This document shows, piece by piece, positions 34,524 to 44,516 of a DNA stretch of 64,000 nucleotides; position 1 is the stretch's first letter; every line of letters starts with the position of its first letter. Both the position numbers and the translations under genes were made by a program. Origin of the DNA: an uncultured Pelagibacteraceae bacterium (GTDB taxonomy: Bacteria > Pseudomonadota > Alphaproteobacteria > Pelagibacterales > Pelagibacteraceae); assembly GCA_902579215.1 (NCBI GenBank), contig CACHGH010000001.1:46363-110362 (forward strand), in the 5' to 3' direction. The notes below the pieces were generated by a model that did no database searches, was not told where the DNA came from, and saw nothing but the letters and a program-made list of their open reading frames with translations.

Positions 34524-36212
34524 TTAAAATAAACCTTCGACTTCGCCTCTATTATTTAAACCAATATTATCTGCGGCAGGCACTCTAGGAAGTCCAGGCA
34601 TGGTCATTATTGATCCACAAATTACAACAATAAATTCAGCTCCTGAAGATAGTCTCACCTCTCTTATTGGAATTTCATGACCTGATGGTGCGCCTTTAAT
34701 TTTAGGATCAATTGAAAAACTGTATTGAGTTTTTGCAATACAAACTGGTAATTTACCATAACCATTTTTTTCAAATTTTATTAATTGTTCTTTAATTTTT
34801 TCATCAGCTGAAATTTTGTTAGCGTTGTAAATTTCTTTTGCAATTATTTCTATTTTATTCCATAGAGATTCTTTTTCGTTGTACAAAAATTTAAATTTAT
34901 TTTTTTTGGAATTTTTACAAATTTTTACAACTTTTTTTGCTAAATCTTTTGTTCCTTTTCCACCATTTGCCCAATGAGTACATTCACTAACTTCTACACC
35001 TAATTTTTTACAAAAATCAGATATAATGTTAATTTCTTTTTTTGTGTCTAAAACAAAATGATTTATCGCAACAATTGGTTTTATTCCAAACTTTTGAATG
35101 TTACTTATATGTCTCTCAAGATTAACCAAACCTTTTTTTACAGCATTTATGTTTTCTTTTTTTAAATCATCTTTTTCAATTCCACCATGCATCTTTAAAG
35201 CTCTAACTGTAGCAACTATAACAATGCAACTTGGTTTTAGATTTGCTTTCCTACATTTAATATCTAAAAATTTTTCAGCACCAAGATCTGCACCGAAACC
35301 TGCTTCAGTTACAACATAATCTGAAAGTTTTAGGGCTGCTTTAGTAGCTATAATTGAATTACATCCATGTGCTATATTTGCAAAAGGACCCCCATGAATA
35401 AAAGCTGGATTATTTTCAAGAGTTTGAGTTACGTTTGGTCTAATTGCTTCTCTTAATAAAACAGTCATAGGACCTTGAGCTTTTAAATCTTTAGCATAAA
35501 TCGGTTTTCCATCTTTATTGTACGCTATAGTAATGTTGCCAATTTTTTTTTCTAAATCTTTTATATTGTTAGATAAGCAGAATATAGCCATTACTTCTGA
35601 AGCAACGGTAATATCAAAACCGTCTTCTCTAGGAAAATTCTTAGACGCACCTTTAGTATTTATATTTATGGCTCTTAAGGCTCTATCGTTCATATCCATG
35701 ACTCTTTTCCAGACAATATTTTTATCATCTATATTAAGTTTATTACCCCAATATATATGGTTATCTATTAATGCAGACAAAAGGTTGTGAGCTGAAGTTA
35801 TAGCATGGAAGTCACCAGTGAAATGTAAGTTAATTTGTTCCATTGGAATTACCTGAGCATAACCTCCACCTGCTGCGCCGCCTTTCATACCAAAAGATGG
35901 ACCAAGGCTTGGCTCTCTTAAACAAACTATTGATTTTTTTCCAATTTTATTTAACCCATCATTTAAACCAACGGAGACTGTAGTTTTACCTTCACCAGCT
36001 GGTGTAGGAGTTATTGCTGTTACTAAAATTAAATCTCCATCTTTTTTATTTTTCAAAGTATCAAGATAATCAAAATTGATTTTAGCGATGTGACGACCCA
36101 TTGGACTAAAAGCTTTTGCAGTGTCAGGGACTTTAATTTTGGCCAAAATATCCTTGATTGGACGCATTTTTGCTTTTCTAGCTATCTCTATGTCAGTTTT
36201 AACTGCGCCCAT
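34524..36212 (-). CDS. fhs: Formate-tetrahydrofolate ligase
   Basis: 562 residues, normal for Fhs. The P-loop [11 protein letters not shown] (68-78), the [10 protein letters not shown] loop and the [14 protein letters not shown] signature are all present. It interconverts formate plus THF plus ATP with 10-formyl-THF. In this setting it most likely runs to free formate and ATP from the C1 units released by demethylation. Its ATG faces the four-subunit oxidase across a 94-base divergent gap, which fits common control with a THF-dependent demethylating enzyme. Confidence 0.96.
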   Translation of the reverse strand: MGAVKTDIEIARKAKMRPIKDILAKIKVPDTAKAFSPMGRHIAKINFDYLDTLKNKKDGDLILVTAITPTPAGEGKTTVSVGLNDGLNKIGKKSIVCLREPSLGPSFGMKGGAAGGGYAQVIPMEQINLHFTGDFHAITSAHNLLSALIDNHIYWGNKLNIDDKNIVWKRVMDMNDRALRAININTKGASKNFPREDGFDITVASEVMAIFCLSNNIKDLEKKIGNITIAYNKDGKPIYAKDLKAQGPMTVLLREAIRPNVTQTLENNPAFIHGGPFANIAHGCNSIIATKAALKLSDYVVTEAGFGADLGAEKFLDIKCRKANLKPSCIVIVATVRALKMHGGIEKDDLKKENINAVKKGLVNLERHISNIQKFGIKPIVAINHFVLDTKKEINIISDFCKKLGVEVSECTHWANGGKGTKDLAKKVVKICKNSKKNKFKFLYNEKESLWNKIEIIAKEIYNANKISADEKIKEQLIKFEKNGYGKLPVCIAKTQYSFSIDPKIKGAPSGHEIPIREVRLSSGAEFIVVICGSIMTMPGLPRVPAADNIGLNNRGEVEGLF

Positions 36213-36306
36213 TTATACTCCTATAAAACTTTGTAATTTTGATTGAGATTTCTATACTTTATTATTTAATTTTTAAAGAAATAAATTAGACTTAAATAAA
36301 TATAAT

Positions 36307-37563
36307 ATGCAAAAATATTCTGTTTTTAGCCTTATCAAAAATGCTTTCAAAGGACACAAAGATTGGGAAGTGGCCTGGAAAGATCCAACTCCAAAAAAAG
36401 AATATGATGTTATTATTATCGGTGGAGGAGGCCATGGTTTAGCCACAGCCTACTACCTAGCTAAAGAACACAATATTACAAAAGTTGCAATTATTGAAAA
36501 GGGATGGATAGGTGGAGGTAATGTTGGAAGAAACACTACAATAATCAGATCAAATTATATGCATGATGAAAACGGTTTGTTCAGTGAATTCGGAATGGAT
36601 TTGTGGAGAAACATGAGTCAGGATTTAAATTTTAATGTAATGTTTTCTCCAAGAGGAATAATTAATCTAGCGCATTCTGATGCGCAAATGAACGCTTATT
36701 CTAGAAGAGGAAATTCAATGCGTTTAAATGGAATTGATGCAGTTCTTTTAAATAGAGAAGAAGTGAAAAAAATTATACCTATGGCAGATTTTTCTGAAAA
36801 TGTAAGATTCCCAATATTTGGAGGATTGATGCAACCAAGTGCAGGAACAGCTAGACATGATGCAGTTGCTTGGGGGTATGCACGTCAAGCAGATTCGATG
36901 GGAGTTGATATTATTCAAAATTGTGAAGTAACAGGGTTTGATGTTTCAAATGGAAAAATTTTAGGAATAAGAACTTCAAAAGGTAACATTAAAGCAAAAA
37001 AAATTGGTCTTTGTGTCGCTGGTAGTACAAACATTTTAGCAGAGAAATTAAATATGACATTACCTATAGAAACACATCTTTTACAAGCATGTGTATCAGA
37101 ACCAATTAAACCAATATTAGATAATGTAGTAACTTTTGGCGCAGGACATTTTTATTGTAGTCAATCTGATAAAGGTGAAATGGTTATGGGTGGAGATCTT
37201 GATGGGTACAACAGTTATGCTCAAAGAGGAAATCTTCCAACATTACAACACGTATTAACTGAAGGAATAGCAATGTTTCCATTTCTAAGTAAATTAAAAA
37301 TGCTTAGAACATGGGGAGGAATTATGGATATGTCTATGGATGGATCACCTATTATTGATAAAACACACATTGAAGGTTTATATTTAAATTGCGGATGGTG
37401 TTATGGAGGATTTAAAGCAACACCTGCATCTGGATGGACTTTTGCTCATACTATTGCCCAAGATAAGCCTCACGAATTAAATGCGGGCTATAGTTTAAAT
37501 AGATTTAGCACTGGACATTTAATTGACGAAAAGGGTCTTGGAACTAAAACTTGGATTTCTTAA
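36307..37563 (+). CDS. soxB: Sarcosine oxidase beta / N-methylglutamate dehydrogenase subunit A-like
   Basis: 418 residues of the heterotetrameric SoxB / MgdA type. FAD motif I-I-G-G-G-G-H-G-L-A-T-A near 37, R-N-T-T-I-I-R-S-N-Y near 76, and a late C-G-W-C-Y-G-G-F-K-A-T. It carries the FAD oxidising the N-methyl amine and the covalent FMN site of the complex. Two families share this fold: sarcosine oxidase and N-methylglutamate dehydrogenase (MgdABCD). The sequence alone does not let me choose. The next gene starts at the base after its stop. Confidence 0.88.
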   Translation: MQKYSVFSLIKNAFKGHKDWEVAWKDPTPKKEYDVIIIGGGGHGLATAYYLAKEHNITKVAIIEKGWIGGGNVGRNTTIIRSNYMHDENGLFSEFGMDLWRNMSQDLNFNVMFSPRGIINLAHSDAQMNAYSRRGNSMRLNGIDAVLLNREEVKKIIPMADFSENVRFPIFGGLMQPSAGTARHDAVAWGYARQADSMGVDIIQNCEVTGFDVSNGKILGIRTSKGNIKAKKIGLCVAGSTNILAEKLNMTLPIETHLLQACVSEPIKPILDNVVTFGAGHFYCSQSDKGEMVMGGDLDGYNSYAQRGNLPTLQHVLTEGIAMFPFLSKLKMLRTWGGIMDMSMDGSPIIDKTHIEGLYLNCGWCYGGFKATPASGWTFAHTIAQDKPHELNAGYSLNRFSTGHLIDEKGLGTKTWIS

Positions 37564-37830
37564 ATGTTACATATTAAATGCCCTCACTGTGGATTACGAT
37601 CTCAAAATGAATTTTCATATGGTGGTGATGCAACAGTTAAAAGACCAGAATTAAACAAAGAAGTTTCAGATAAGGATTGGGACAATTTTGTTTATTTGCG
37701 CAAAAGTCCAAGAGGAAAACATTTAGAATTATGGCAACATATTTCTGGATGTAGACAATGGATTAAAGTTGAAAGAGACACGTTAACTCACGAAATATTT
37801 AAAACATTAAAAGCAAACGAAGAAGTATAA
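37564..37830 (+). CDS. soxD: Sarcosine oxidase delta / MgdB-like zinc subunit
   Basis: 88 residues. A zinc site is formed by C-P-H-C-G near the N-terminus with a later H-I-S-G-C. A Y-L-R-K-S-P-R-G stretch, typical of SoxD, precedes it. This small subunit stabilises the heterotetramer. It follows soxB with no gap and precedes soxA by 2 bases. Same family ambiguity as the beta subunit. Confidence 0.92.
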   Translation: MLHIKCPHCGLRSQNEFSYGGDATVKRPELNKEVSDKDWDNFVYLRKSPRGKHLELWQHISGCRQWIKVERDTLTHEIFKTLKANEEV

Positions 37831-37832
37831 AG

Positions 37833-40829
37833 ATGTCAGAAAAATTTAGATTAGATAAAGGTGGGTTAATTAATAGAAATAAAAAAATTTCATTTAAATT
37901 TAATGGGAAAAAATATTCTGGTTATGAAGGCGATACTTTAGCCTCAGCTTTAATTGCAAATGGAGTTCATTTAGTTGGTAGAAGTTTTAAGTATCATAGG
38001 CCTAGAGGATTTTTTGGAGCAGGTGTAGATGAACCTTATGCGATAGTTCAAATGAATAGAAATAATGAAGTGGATCCCAATGTAAGAGCAACAGAACAAG
38101 AGTTATTCGAGGGTTTGGAGGCAAAAAGTGTAAATTGTTGGCCAAATGTAGATTTTGATATTGGTGCAATAAATAATTTTTTAGGAAAATTTTTTCCTGC
38201 AGGATTTTACTATAAAACTTTTATGTGGCCTAAAAGCTTTTGGTACAAGGTTTATGAACCAATTATCAGAAAAGCGGCAGGCTTTGGAGCAGCATCAATT
38301 AAACACGATAAGGAAAGATATGAACATAAATATGAATATTGTGACCTTTTAATAACAGGATCGGGCCCATCTGGTTTAGCAAGCGCTTATGCTGCTGCAA
38401 AAAATGGAGCAAAAGTAATTTTAGCTGAAGACAAATCGAGGTTTGGTGGAAGCCTTCTAACTAGTGAAGTTACAATTGGAAATCAAAATGGAAAAGAATG
38501 GGCAGAAAAAATAATAACTGAGCTTAAATCAATGCCAAATGTAATTGTTAAAAATAGATCTCAAGTGTTTGGTTATTATGATCATAACATGCTAGTTATG
38601 TCTGAAAGAGTTAGCGATCATTTACCTAAAACAGAAAAATATACCCCTAAACAGAGACTTTGGTACATACGTGCAAAAGAGGTCATTATTTCATCTGGAT
38701 CAATAGAAAGACCTTTGGTTTTTGGAAACAATGATACTCCAGGTGTTATGCTTTCTTCAGCAGCCAAAGAATACTTAAAAGTTTATGGAGTCTTAGTTGG
38801 AAAAAAACCATTAGTATTTACGAATAATGATAGCGGATACGAAACTGCAATAGAGTTTAAAAAAAATGGAATAGATCCTATTGTTTTAGATACAAGAAAA
38901 AATCCTAATTCAGAAATTATAAAAGAAGCTAAAGACTTAAATATAAACATAAAATTTTCTTATGTTGTTGTGGCAGCAAAAGGTTATAAAAAAGTTAAGT
39001 CTGCAGATATTGCCAAAATATCAGATGATAAAAAAAAATTAAGCAATATTGAAAATATAGGATGTGATTGTATTTGTGTCTCAGGATTTTGGACACCAAC
39101 AATTCATTTAGCTTCACAATCTGGCAATAAAACTAAATTTAAAGATGAAATAGATGCATTTATTCCAAGCCAATCAAAGCAAAAAGAAACAACTCTTGGA
39201 TCAGCTAATGGGATTTTTACATTAGAAGAAACATTAAAAACATCTTTTGAAAAAGGAAGTGAATTATCAAAGCAAATCACAAATAAAGAAAATAAGATTG
39301 CAGTTCCTGCTGTTGTAGAGAAAAAATCCTCTAATCATGATAAATTTTGGTGCGTCCCTCTACCTGAGAGAAAAAATTATAAAAGATTCTTAGATTTTCA
39401 AAATGATGTTTCGGTGTCAGATATACAGCTTGCATTAAGAGAAGGTTATAGATCAATTGAACATGTTAAAAGATATACAACATTAGGAATGGCAACAGAC
39501 CAAGGTAGGACAAGTAATCTTAATGGGTTACAATTAGTTTCAGATATAGAAAATAAAGTTGTACCTCAAGTTGGTCATACTACTTTTAGACCACCTTATT
39601 CACCCGTTTCAATAGGAGCGATTGTTGGAAGAGAAATTGGAAAACATTCTAAACCAACAAGAAAATCACCAATGCATTATTGGCATGAAAAAAATAATGC
39701 AGTATTTGTCGATGCTGGTGTTTGGTTGCGTCCTAGATATTACAAACAAGGAAATGAAAATTTATTTGAAGCATCAAAGAGAGAAGCAAAAAACGTAAGA
39801 CAAAATGTTGGAGTATGTGATGTAACTACTCTAGGTAAAATCGATATTAAAGGTCCTGATTCTGCAGAATTTTTAAATAGAGTTTATACAAATGCCTGGC
39901 TTAAATTACCAGTTGGTAAAGCTAGATATGGCGTGATGTTAAGAGAGGATGGAATTGTAATGGATGATGGGACAACAACTCGAATTTCAGAAAATCATTA
40001 TCATATGACTACAACAACTGCTCAAGCTGCAAACGTTCTATCTCATTTAGAATATTATTTACAATTAGTTTGGCCAGAATTGAATGTGAATGTGGTTTCG
40101 TCAACAGAGCAATGGGCAGGTGCTGCTATAGCTGGACCAAAATCTAGAGACGTTTTACAGAAACTTTTTCCAAAGCTAGATGTTTCAAACAATGGTTTAC
40201 CATTCATGGGATATATGGAAGGCAATTTATTTGGAGTTAATGCGAAAATTTTTAGAATTTCATTTTCAGGTGAACTTGCTTACGAAGTAAATGTCGAGTC
40301 AGATAATGGTAATTTTATGTGGGAAAAAATAATAGAAATTGGAAAAGAATTTAATATTCAACCATATGGAACGGAAGCATTATCAACATTAAGAATTGAA
40401 ATGGGACATGTTGCAGGATCGGAATTAGATGGACGTACAATTCCATATGATAATTCATTGGAGGGACTAGTAAGCAAAAAGAAAGATTTTATTGGAAAAA
40501 GATCTTTAATTAAAGCTGCTTATGTTTCTCCAGATAGGCAAAAAATTGTTGGCGTTGTACCGTTAGACAAAAAAACAACTATACCGGAAGGATCGTATAT
40601 AGTTAAAGACGCAAAAGCGAAACTTCCAAATCCTAAATTAGGCCATGTATCCGCATCATGTTGGAGCGTTGAATATGACAATCCTTTTTCTCTTGCAATA
40701 ATAAAAGATGGAAAAAATATGATTGGACAAAAGCTTTTTGCACTGTCTCCATTGAAAAATAAAACAATACCTGTTGAAATTGTATCATCACATTATGTTG
40801 ACCCAAAAGGAGAAAGAGTTAGATCATGA
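37833..40829 (+). CDS. soxA: Sarcosine oxidase alpha / MgdC-like subunit
   Basis: 998 residues in the SoxA order: an N-terminal 2Fe-2S-like fold without the iron cysteines (about 15-110, with G-R-S-F-K-Y-H-R-P-R-G), a pyridine-nucleotide-disulfide reductase-like Rossmann domain (about 165-440, G-S-G-P-S-G-L-A-S-A), a C-rich linker (about 500-590), and a C-terminal GcvT domain (about 600-998) that binds THF and takes up formaldehyde. In sarcosine oxidase this makes methylene-THF directly. It overlaps soxG by 4 bases. In the alternative view it is MgdC of the N-methylglutamate pathway. Confidence 0.9.
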   Translation: MSEKFRLDKGGLINRNKKISFKFNGKKYSGYEGDTLASALIANGVHLVGRSFKYHRPRGFFGAGVDEPYAIVQMNRNNEVDPNVRATEQELFEGLEAKSVNCWPNVDFDIGAINNFLGKFFPAGFYYKTFMWPKSFWYKVYEPIIRKAAGFGAASIKHDKERYEHKYEYCDLLITGSGPSGLASAYAAAKNGAKVILAEDKSRFGGSLLTSEVTIGNQNGKEWAEKIITELKSMPNVIVKNRSQVFGYYDHNMLVMSERVSDHLPKTEKYTPKQRLWYIRAKEVIISSGSIERPLVFGNNDTPGVMLSSAAKEYLKVYGVLVGKKPLVFTNNDSGYETAIEFKKNGIDPIVLDTRKNPNSEIIKEAKDLNINIKFSYVVVAAKGYKKVKSADIAKISDDKKKLSNIENIGCDCICVSGFWTPTIHLASQSGNKTKFKDEIDAFIPSQSKQKETTLGSANGIFTLEETLKTSFEKGSELSKQITNKENKIAVPAVVEKKSSNHDKFWCVPLPERKNYKRFLDFQNDVSVSDIQLALREGYRSIEHVKRYTTLGMATDQGRTSNLNGLQLVSDIENKVVPQVGHTTFRPPYSPVSIGAIVGREIGKHSKPTRKSPMHYWHEKNNAVFVDAGVWLRPRYYKQGNENLFEASKREAKNVRQNVGVCDVTTLGKIDIKGPDSAEFLNRVYTNAWLKLPVGKARYGVMLREDGIVMDDGTTTRISENHYHMTTTTAQAANVLSHLEYYLQLVWPELNVNVVSSTEQWAGAAIAGPKSRDVLQKLFPKLDVSNNGLPFMGYMEGNLFGVNAKIFRISFSGELAYEVNVESDNGNFMWEKIIEIGKEFNIQPYGTEALSTLRIEMGHVAGSELDGRTIPYDNSLEGLVSKKKDFIGKRSLIKAAYVSPDRQKIVGVVPLDKKTTIPEGSYIVKDAKAKLPNPKLGHVSASCWSVEYDNPFSLAIIKDGKNMIGQKLFALSPLKNKTIPVEIVSSHYVDPKGERVRS

Positions 40830-41416
40830 CATCAGCAGTATCAGCTTTAAACAATATTCACAAATTAGGGATTTTTGGAAATCATGAAAGTAAAAATGAA
40901 AAAAATTTGCTAAATCTTTCAGAAGTTAAAAATATGCTTATAGTTCAAATTGTTCAGTATAAAAATTCGAAAGTTTCTTTTGAAAATATTGATATCGATA
41001 ATTTAAAACTAAAAAATGAACCACTAAGTGTAGTTAGTAATAACGATACAAGAATTTTATGGAATGGTCCTAAAAATTGGCTTTTAGTATCAACAAAAAA
41101 AGATTTACTTAAAAATATTTCAGAAACTTTTAAAGAACAAGATTTTGCTATAACAGATTTATCTCACTCGCGAGCTATAATTGAAATATCAGGACAAGAA
41201 GTAAAAGAAGTATTGAAAAAAGGATGCCCATTCAATTTTAATATTTTAGAAAAAAACAATTCAATAAACTCTACATACAATGGTATAGCATTTACAGCAG
41301 ATATGATTGATGATAAGCCATTTAAAGTGAGAATATTTACACTTCGAAGCTTTGGAGAGTCCCTTTATCACTCTATTACAGACTCATCTTTAGAGTTTGG
41401 GTATAAAAATATATAA
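40826..41416 (+). CDS. soxG: Sarcosine oxidase gamma / MgdD-like subunit
   Basis: 196 residues, GcvT-like in fold: I-L-W-N-G-P-K-N-W-L-L-V-S, T-D-L-S-H-S-R-A-I-I-E-I-S-G and the late F-T-L-R-S-F-G-E-S-L are the SoxG signature. It closes the tetramer and has no cofactor of its own. Its start overlaps the soxA stop as ATGA. No terminator is evident before the next gene 46 bases on. Confidence 0.85.
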   Translation: MTSAVSALNNIHKLGIFGNHESKNEKNLLNLSEVKNMLIVQIVQYKNSKVSFENIDIDNLKLKNEPLSVVSNNDTRILWNGPKNWLLVSTKKDLLKNISETFKEQDFAITDLSHSRAIIEISGQEVKEVLKKGCPFNFNILEKNNSINSTYNGIAFTADMIDDKPFKVRIFTLRSFGESLYHSITDSSLEFGYKNI

Positions 41417-41462
41417 GTTAATTTTACTTTATTAAGATAATATCAACATGGTATAAAGAACA

Positions 41463-41921
41463 ATGTATTTTATTTCACACAGAGGAAATACTCTTGGACC
41501 AGATATTTCAAAAGAAAATTCAGTAGATTATATTAACGACGCAATTAAAAAAGGCTATGATGTAGAGATTGATGTTTGGTTTCAAAAAGAAAATTTTTAT
41601 TTAGGCCATGATAAACCAACTTACTTAGTAGACGATAAATACTTATTAAATAAAAAACTTTGGTGTCATAGTAAAAATTTAGACTCATTAATAAATTTAA
41701 AAAAAATTGGAGCCCATTATTTTTGGCATGAAAATGATGAATATACACTAACCAGTAAAGGTTATATTTGGACCTATCCAGGAAAAAATCTTTCCAATGA
41801 AAGTATATGTGTATTACCCGAGTGGCATAAAGAAATTAAACTTGATTATAAATTTAAAGGAATTTGTTCAGATTATATAGAAAGGTATAAGAATGAGTAC
41901 AATAAAACTAATCGTATTTGA
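41463..41921 (+). CDS. Truncated-looking GDPD/PLC-like TIM-barrel protein
   Basis: 152 residues starting M-Y-F-I-S-H-R-G-N, which matches the first strand of glycerophosphodiester phosphodiesterase, with V-E-I-D-V-W at the next metal-binding position and L-G-H-D after it. A full barrel needs about 240 residues, so this is a half-length form. It may be a reduced family found in sugar-nucleotide clusters rather than a broken gene, because the stop is clean and the next gene starts inside it. It probably acts with the HAD-nucleotidyltransferase protein. Confidence 0.65.
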   Translation: MYFISHRGNTLGPDISKENSVDYINDAIKKGYDVEIDVWFQKENFYLGHDKPTYLVDDKYLLNKKLWCHSKNLDSLINLKKIGAHYFWHENDEYTLTSKGYIWTYPGKNLSNESICVLPEWHKEIKLDYKFKGICSDYIERYKNEYNKTNRI

Positions 41922-43278
41922 CTTAGATGGAGTATTAGTAGATACAAAAAATATCCATTTTAATGCTTTAAATAACGCTTTAAAAAAAGAAAAAATAAAA
42001 TACCAGATCAGTTATGATGAACATTTGAAAATTTTTGATGGATTAACAACCAAGGAAAAACTTCAAATACTTTTAAAAAGAAAAGTTTTAAAAAAAAATA
42101 ACTTAAAAAATATAATTAAATTTAAAAATATTTATACAGACACTGAACTAAAAAAAAGTATAAAGTTTAATAAAAAAATTTACGAGATTTTTAAAAAATT
42201 ATCTAAAAAATATAAGGTTATAGTTGCAACAAATGCTATTAAAAAAACCTTAGTAACCTGTATTAAAAAATTAAAAATACAAAAATATTTATTTTTAAGC
42301 TATTCAAACCAAGATGTTATATTTCCTAAACCTCATCCACAAATCTACTTAAAATGTATGGTGGATGGAGGGAGCAAACCTAAAGAAACATTAATCATTG
42401 AAGATTCACACCATGGCAGACAATCTGCTCTAGACTCAGGTGGAAATCTATTTCCAATAAAAACAGATAATGATTTGACCTACAAAAAAATTATTGAAAC
42501 AATAAATTTCATAAATAAAAAAAATATTATGAAAAAAAATACTAGGTGGAAAGATAAAGAGTTAAATATACTAATACCAATGGCTGGAGCAGGAAAAAGA
42601 TTTGCCGAGGCAGGTTACTCATTTCCAAAACCTTTAATAGAAATTCATGGACAGCCTATGATTAAGTGGGTTGTTCAAAGCCTTAACATAAGTGCAAATT
42701 ATATTTTCTTAGCTCAAAAATCACACATAGAAAAATACAATCTTCAAAGTGTACTAAAAATTATTGAACCTGATTGCAAAATAGTTGAAATCGATGGCCT
42801 AACAGAAGGAGCAGCGTGTACAACATTACTTGCAGAAAAATTAATTGATAATAAAAAACCATTACTGATAGCAAACTCAGATCAATTTATTGAATGGAAT
42901 GCATCAAAATCGATGTATAAATTTATTTCAAAGAAAGCAGATGGTGGAATACTAACATTTGAAGCCATTCATCCAAAATGGTCATATGCAAAGGTTGATC
43001 AGAATAATAAAGTTTTGGAAGTTGCTGAAAAAAAAGTAATTTCTAACAATGCAACAGTTGGAATTTATTACTGGAAACAAGGAAAGGACTACGTAAAATA
43101 TGCAAAACAAATGATAAAAAAAAATCTTAGAATAAATAATGAATTTTATGTTTGTCCTGTATTTAATGAGGCTCTTAAAGAAAATAAAAATATTTTAATA
43201 GATAAGATTGATAAAATGTGGGGAATCGGAACACCAGAAGATTTAAAATATTTTATAGACAATTTTAAAGTTAAATAA
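41893..43278 (+). CDS. HAD phosphatase fused to a sugar-nucleotidyltransferase-like domain
   Basis: 461 residues in two domains. Residues about 1-205 are a HAD-IA phosphatase: nucleophile F-D-L-D-G-V-L-V-D, T-N-A for motif II, K-P-H-P and the I-E-D-S-H-H-G motif IV. Residues about 216-461 form an NTP-transferase: P-M-A-G-A-G-K-R-F then P-K-P-L-I-E-I-H-G, with a late aspartate in N-S-D-Q-F. Such pairs make activated sugars or similar headgroups for surface polymers. The start ATG lies inside the upstream gene (29-base overlap). Confidence 0.8.
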   Translation: MSTIKLIVFDLDGVLVDTKNIHFNALNNALKKEKIKYQISYDEHLKIFDGLTTKEKLQILLKRKVLKKNNLKNIIKFKNIYTDTELKKSIKFNKKIYEIFKKLSKKYKVIVATNAIKKTLVTCIKKLKIQKYLFLSYSNQDVIFPKPHPQIYLKCMVDGGSKPKETLIIEDSHHGRQSALDSGGNLFPIKTDNDLTYKKIIETINFINKKNIMKKNTRWKDKELNILIPMAGAGKRFAEAGYSFPKPLIEIHGQPMIKWVVQSLNISANYIFLAQKSHIEKYNLQSVLKIIEPDCKIVEIDGLTEGAACTTLLAEKLIDNKKPLLIANSDQFIEWNASKSMYKFISKKADGGILTFEAIHPKWSYAKVDQNNKVLEVAEKKVISNNATVGIYYWKQGKDYVKYAKQMIKKNLRINNEFYVCPVFNEALKENKNILIDKIDKMWGIGTPEDLKYFIDNFKVK

Positions 43279-43279
43279 A

Positions 43280-44074
43280 TTAATCTATAATTTTTTTAAT
43301 TTTTCTATTAATTTTAATTAATTTCATTTTATATTTCAAAGTTTTCATATTGATTTTATCCTTTAACGGAACAAAAGCTTTTTTTGTTGGTTTTATTGAA
43401 TAATTTAAATGAGATTTTAGATTTTGACCCAACACTCTTATTTTAAAATTTTCAATAATTTTATATTTAATATTATTTTTCCTTAAAAAAAAATATAATA
43501 GATATTCAGGATTTAGAGTTCTCTTTTCGTTTAAAAAAGATTTAATAAATTTAAAAAAACTTGTAAACTTCATTACAGTTGTATAATTTCCAATAAAAAA
43601 TTGGTCATTTAAACCTCGATAATGATTATTTTCAGGAAATATTAATTGATTATCTTTAATTTTTAAAATTTCTTTTAAAAGATTTTTTTTACTATTTTTA
43701 AAATATAAGTCGCTACGAAATCTACAAACATAATCAAAATTTTCATTTCTTATTTTTTTTAAAAATTTTAAGTTTTCTACTATTGAATACCACATATGAA
43801 AAATATTAATGACTTTATAACTCCTATTTTCTTCACCAGTTACATAAGTTACTTTTGACATGTAACTATTCCATTTTTGCAAATTAATATATTTATTATA
43901 TTTCACATTATAAAGTTTTTTAAAAATCTTAGTTTTTTTTTGTGATTTCCAAACACACGCAATAATCTTAACATCCAGACCTTTGAATATCTTTTTAAGA
44001 AATAATTTATTTTTTGGATAAATTCTTACTCCACCAGAAACTAAAACAGCTATTTTTTTCACTTTATATTTCAA
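43280..44074 (-). CDS. Putative glycosyltransferase-like protein (WavE-type)
   Basis: 264 residues, very lysine-rich. An N-terminal I-A-V-L-V-S-G-G-V-R strand, a central D-Y-V-C-R-F-R-S-D-L-Y-F and a later G-L-N-D-Q-F-F-I-G-N-Y resemble WavE/lipopolysaccharide-synthesis glycosyltransferase-like proteins. An R-x-R-S-D acidic motif is the likely nucleotide-sugar site. It converges on the HAD fusion with a single base between them. The acceptor is unknown. Codon use is even more AT-rich than its neighbours, as in variable surface loci of this group. Confidence 0.55.
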   Translation of the reverse strand: MKYKVKKIAVLVSGGVRIYPKNKLFLKKIFKGLDVKIIACVWKSQKKTKIFKKLYNVKYNKYINLQKWNSYMSKVTYVTGEENRSYKVINIFHMWYSIVENLKFLKKIRNENFDYVCRFRSDLYFKNSKKNLLKEILKIKDNQLIFPENNHYRGLNDQFFIGNYTTVMKFTSFFKFIKSFLNEKRTLNPEYLLYFFLRKNNIKYKIIENFKIRVLGQNLKSHLNYSIKPTKKAFVPLKDKINMKTLKYKMKLIKINRKIKKIID

Positions 44075-44211
44075 AATTTATCATTGATTATCAAATTTTA
44101 AGCACATATTTCATAAAAAAATCTTTAGAAATATCCCTAAAATGGATAGTAAAATAATTTTCCATCTTGAGTTGAGGATAATTAAATACTATTAATACCA
44201 CTAGGGAATCA

Positions 44212-44511
44212 ATGGGAATAAAAAAATTAATACTAATTTTATTTGCATCCATAATTTTATCAGGATGCATGCAATCTGCATCTGTAATGGGACCAGTAAT
44301 AACTGTTGCGACAACTGGAAACATTCAACAAGCAGGTCTTAGTTTTGGATCCAACAAAATTATTGAAAAAGAAACAGGAAAAACCACAATTAAATATGTG
44401 TCTGATAAAATTGAAGACGATTATAAGAAAAGATCTTTAAAAAAAGAATTTACAGAACTTGTTGAAAACAACTTTTTGAAAACTAGAAAAAAGCTCAATA
44501 TTAAGGATTAA
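44212..44511 (+). CDS. Small lipoprotein
   Basis: 99 residues. Signal peptide with lipobox I-L-S-G-C (Cys19), then a short small-residue stretch (A-S-V-M-G-P-V-I-T-V-A) and a charged helical tail rich in Lys and Glu. It is presumably anchored to the outer membrane facing the periplasm. Function unknown. A 137-base leader upstream offers room for a promoter, though I see no convincing -35/-10 pair. It converges on the acetyltransferase gene. Confidence 0.75.
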   Translation: MGIKKLILILFASIILSGCMQSASVMGPVITVATTGNIQQAGLSFGSNKIIEKETGKTTIKYVSDKIEDDYKKRSLKKEFTELVENNFLKTRKKLNIKD

Positions 44512-44516
44512 AAAAT

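Noticed and set aside
41463..44511. Genomic island or phage remnant
   Set aside because: Sugar-activating genes with strong AT bias could indicate a variable locus, but no integrase, tRNA gene, repeat or attachment site is visible.
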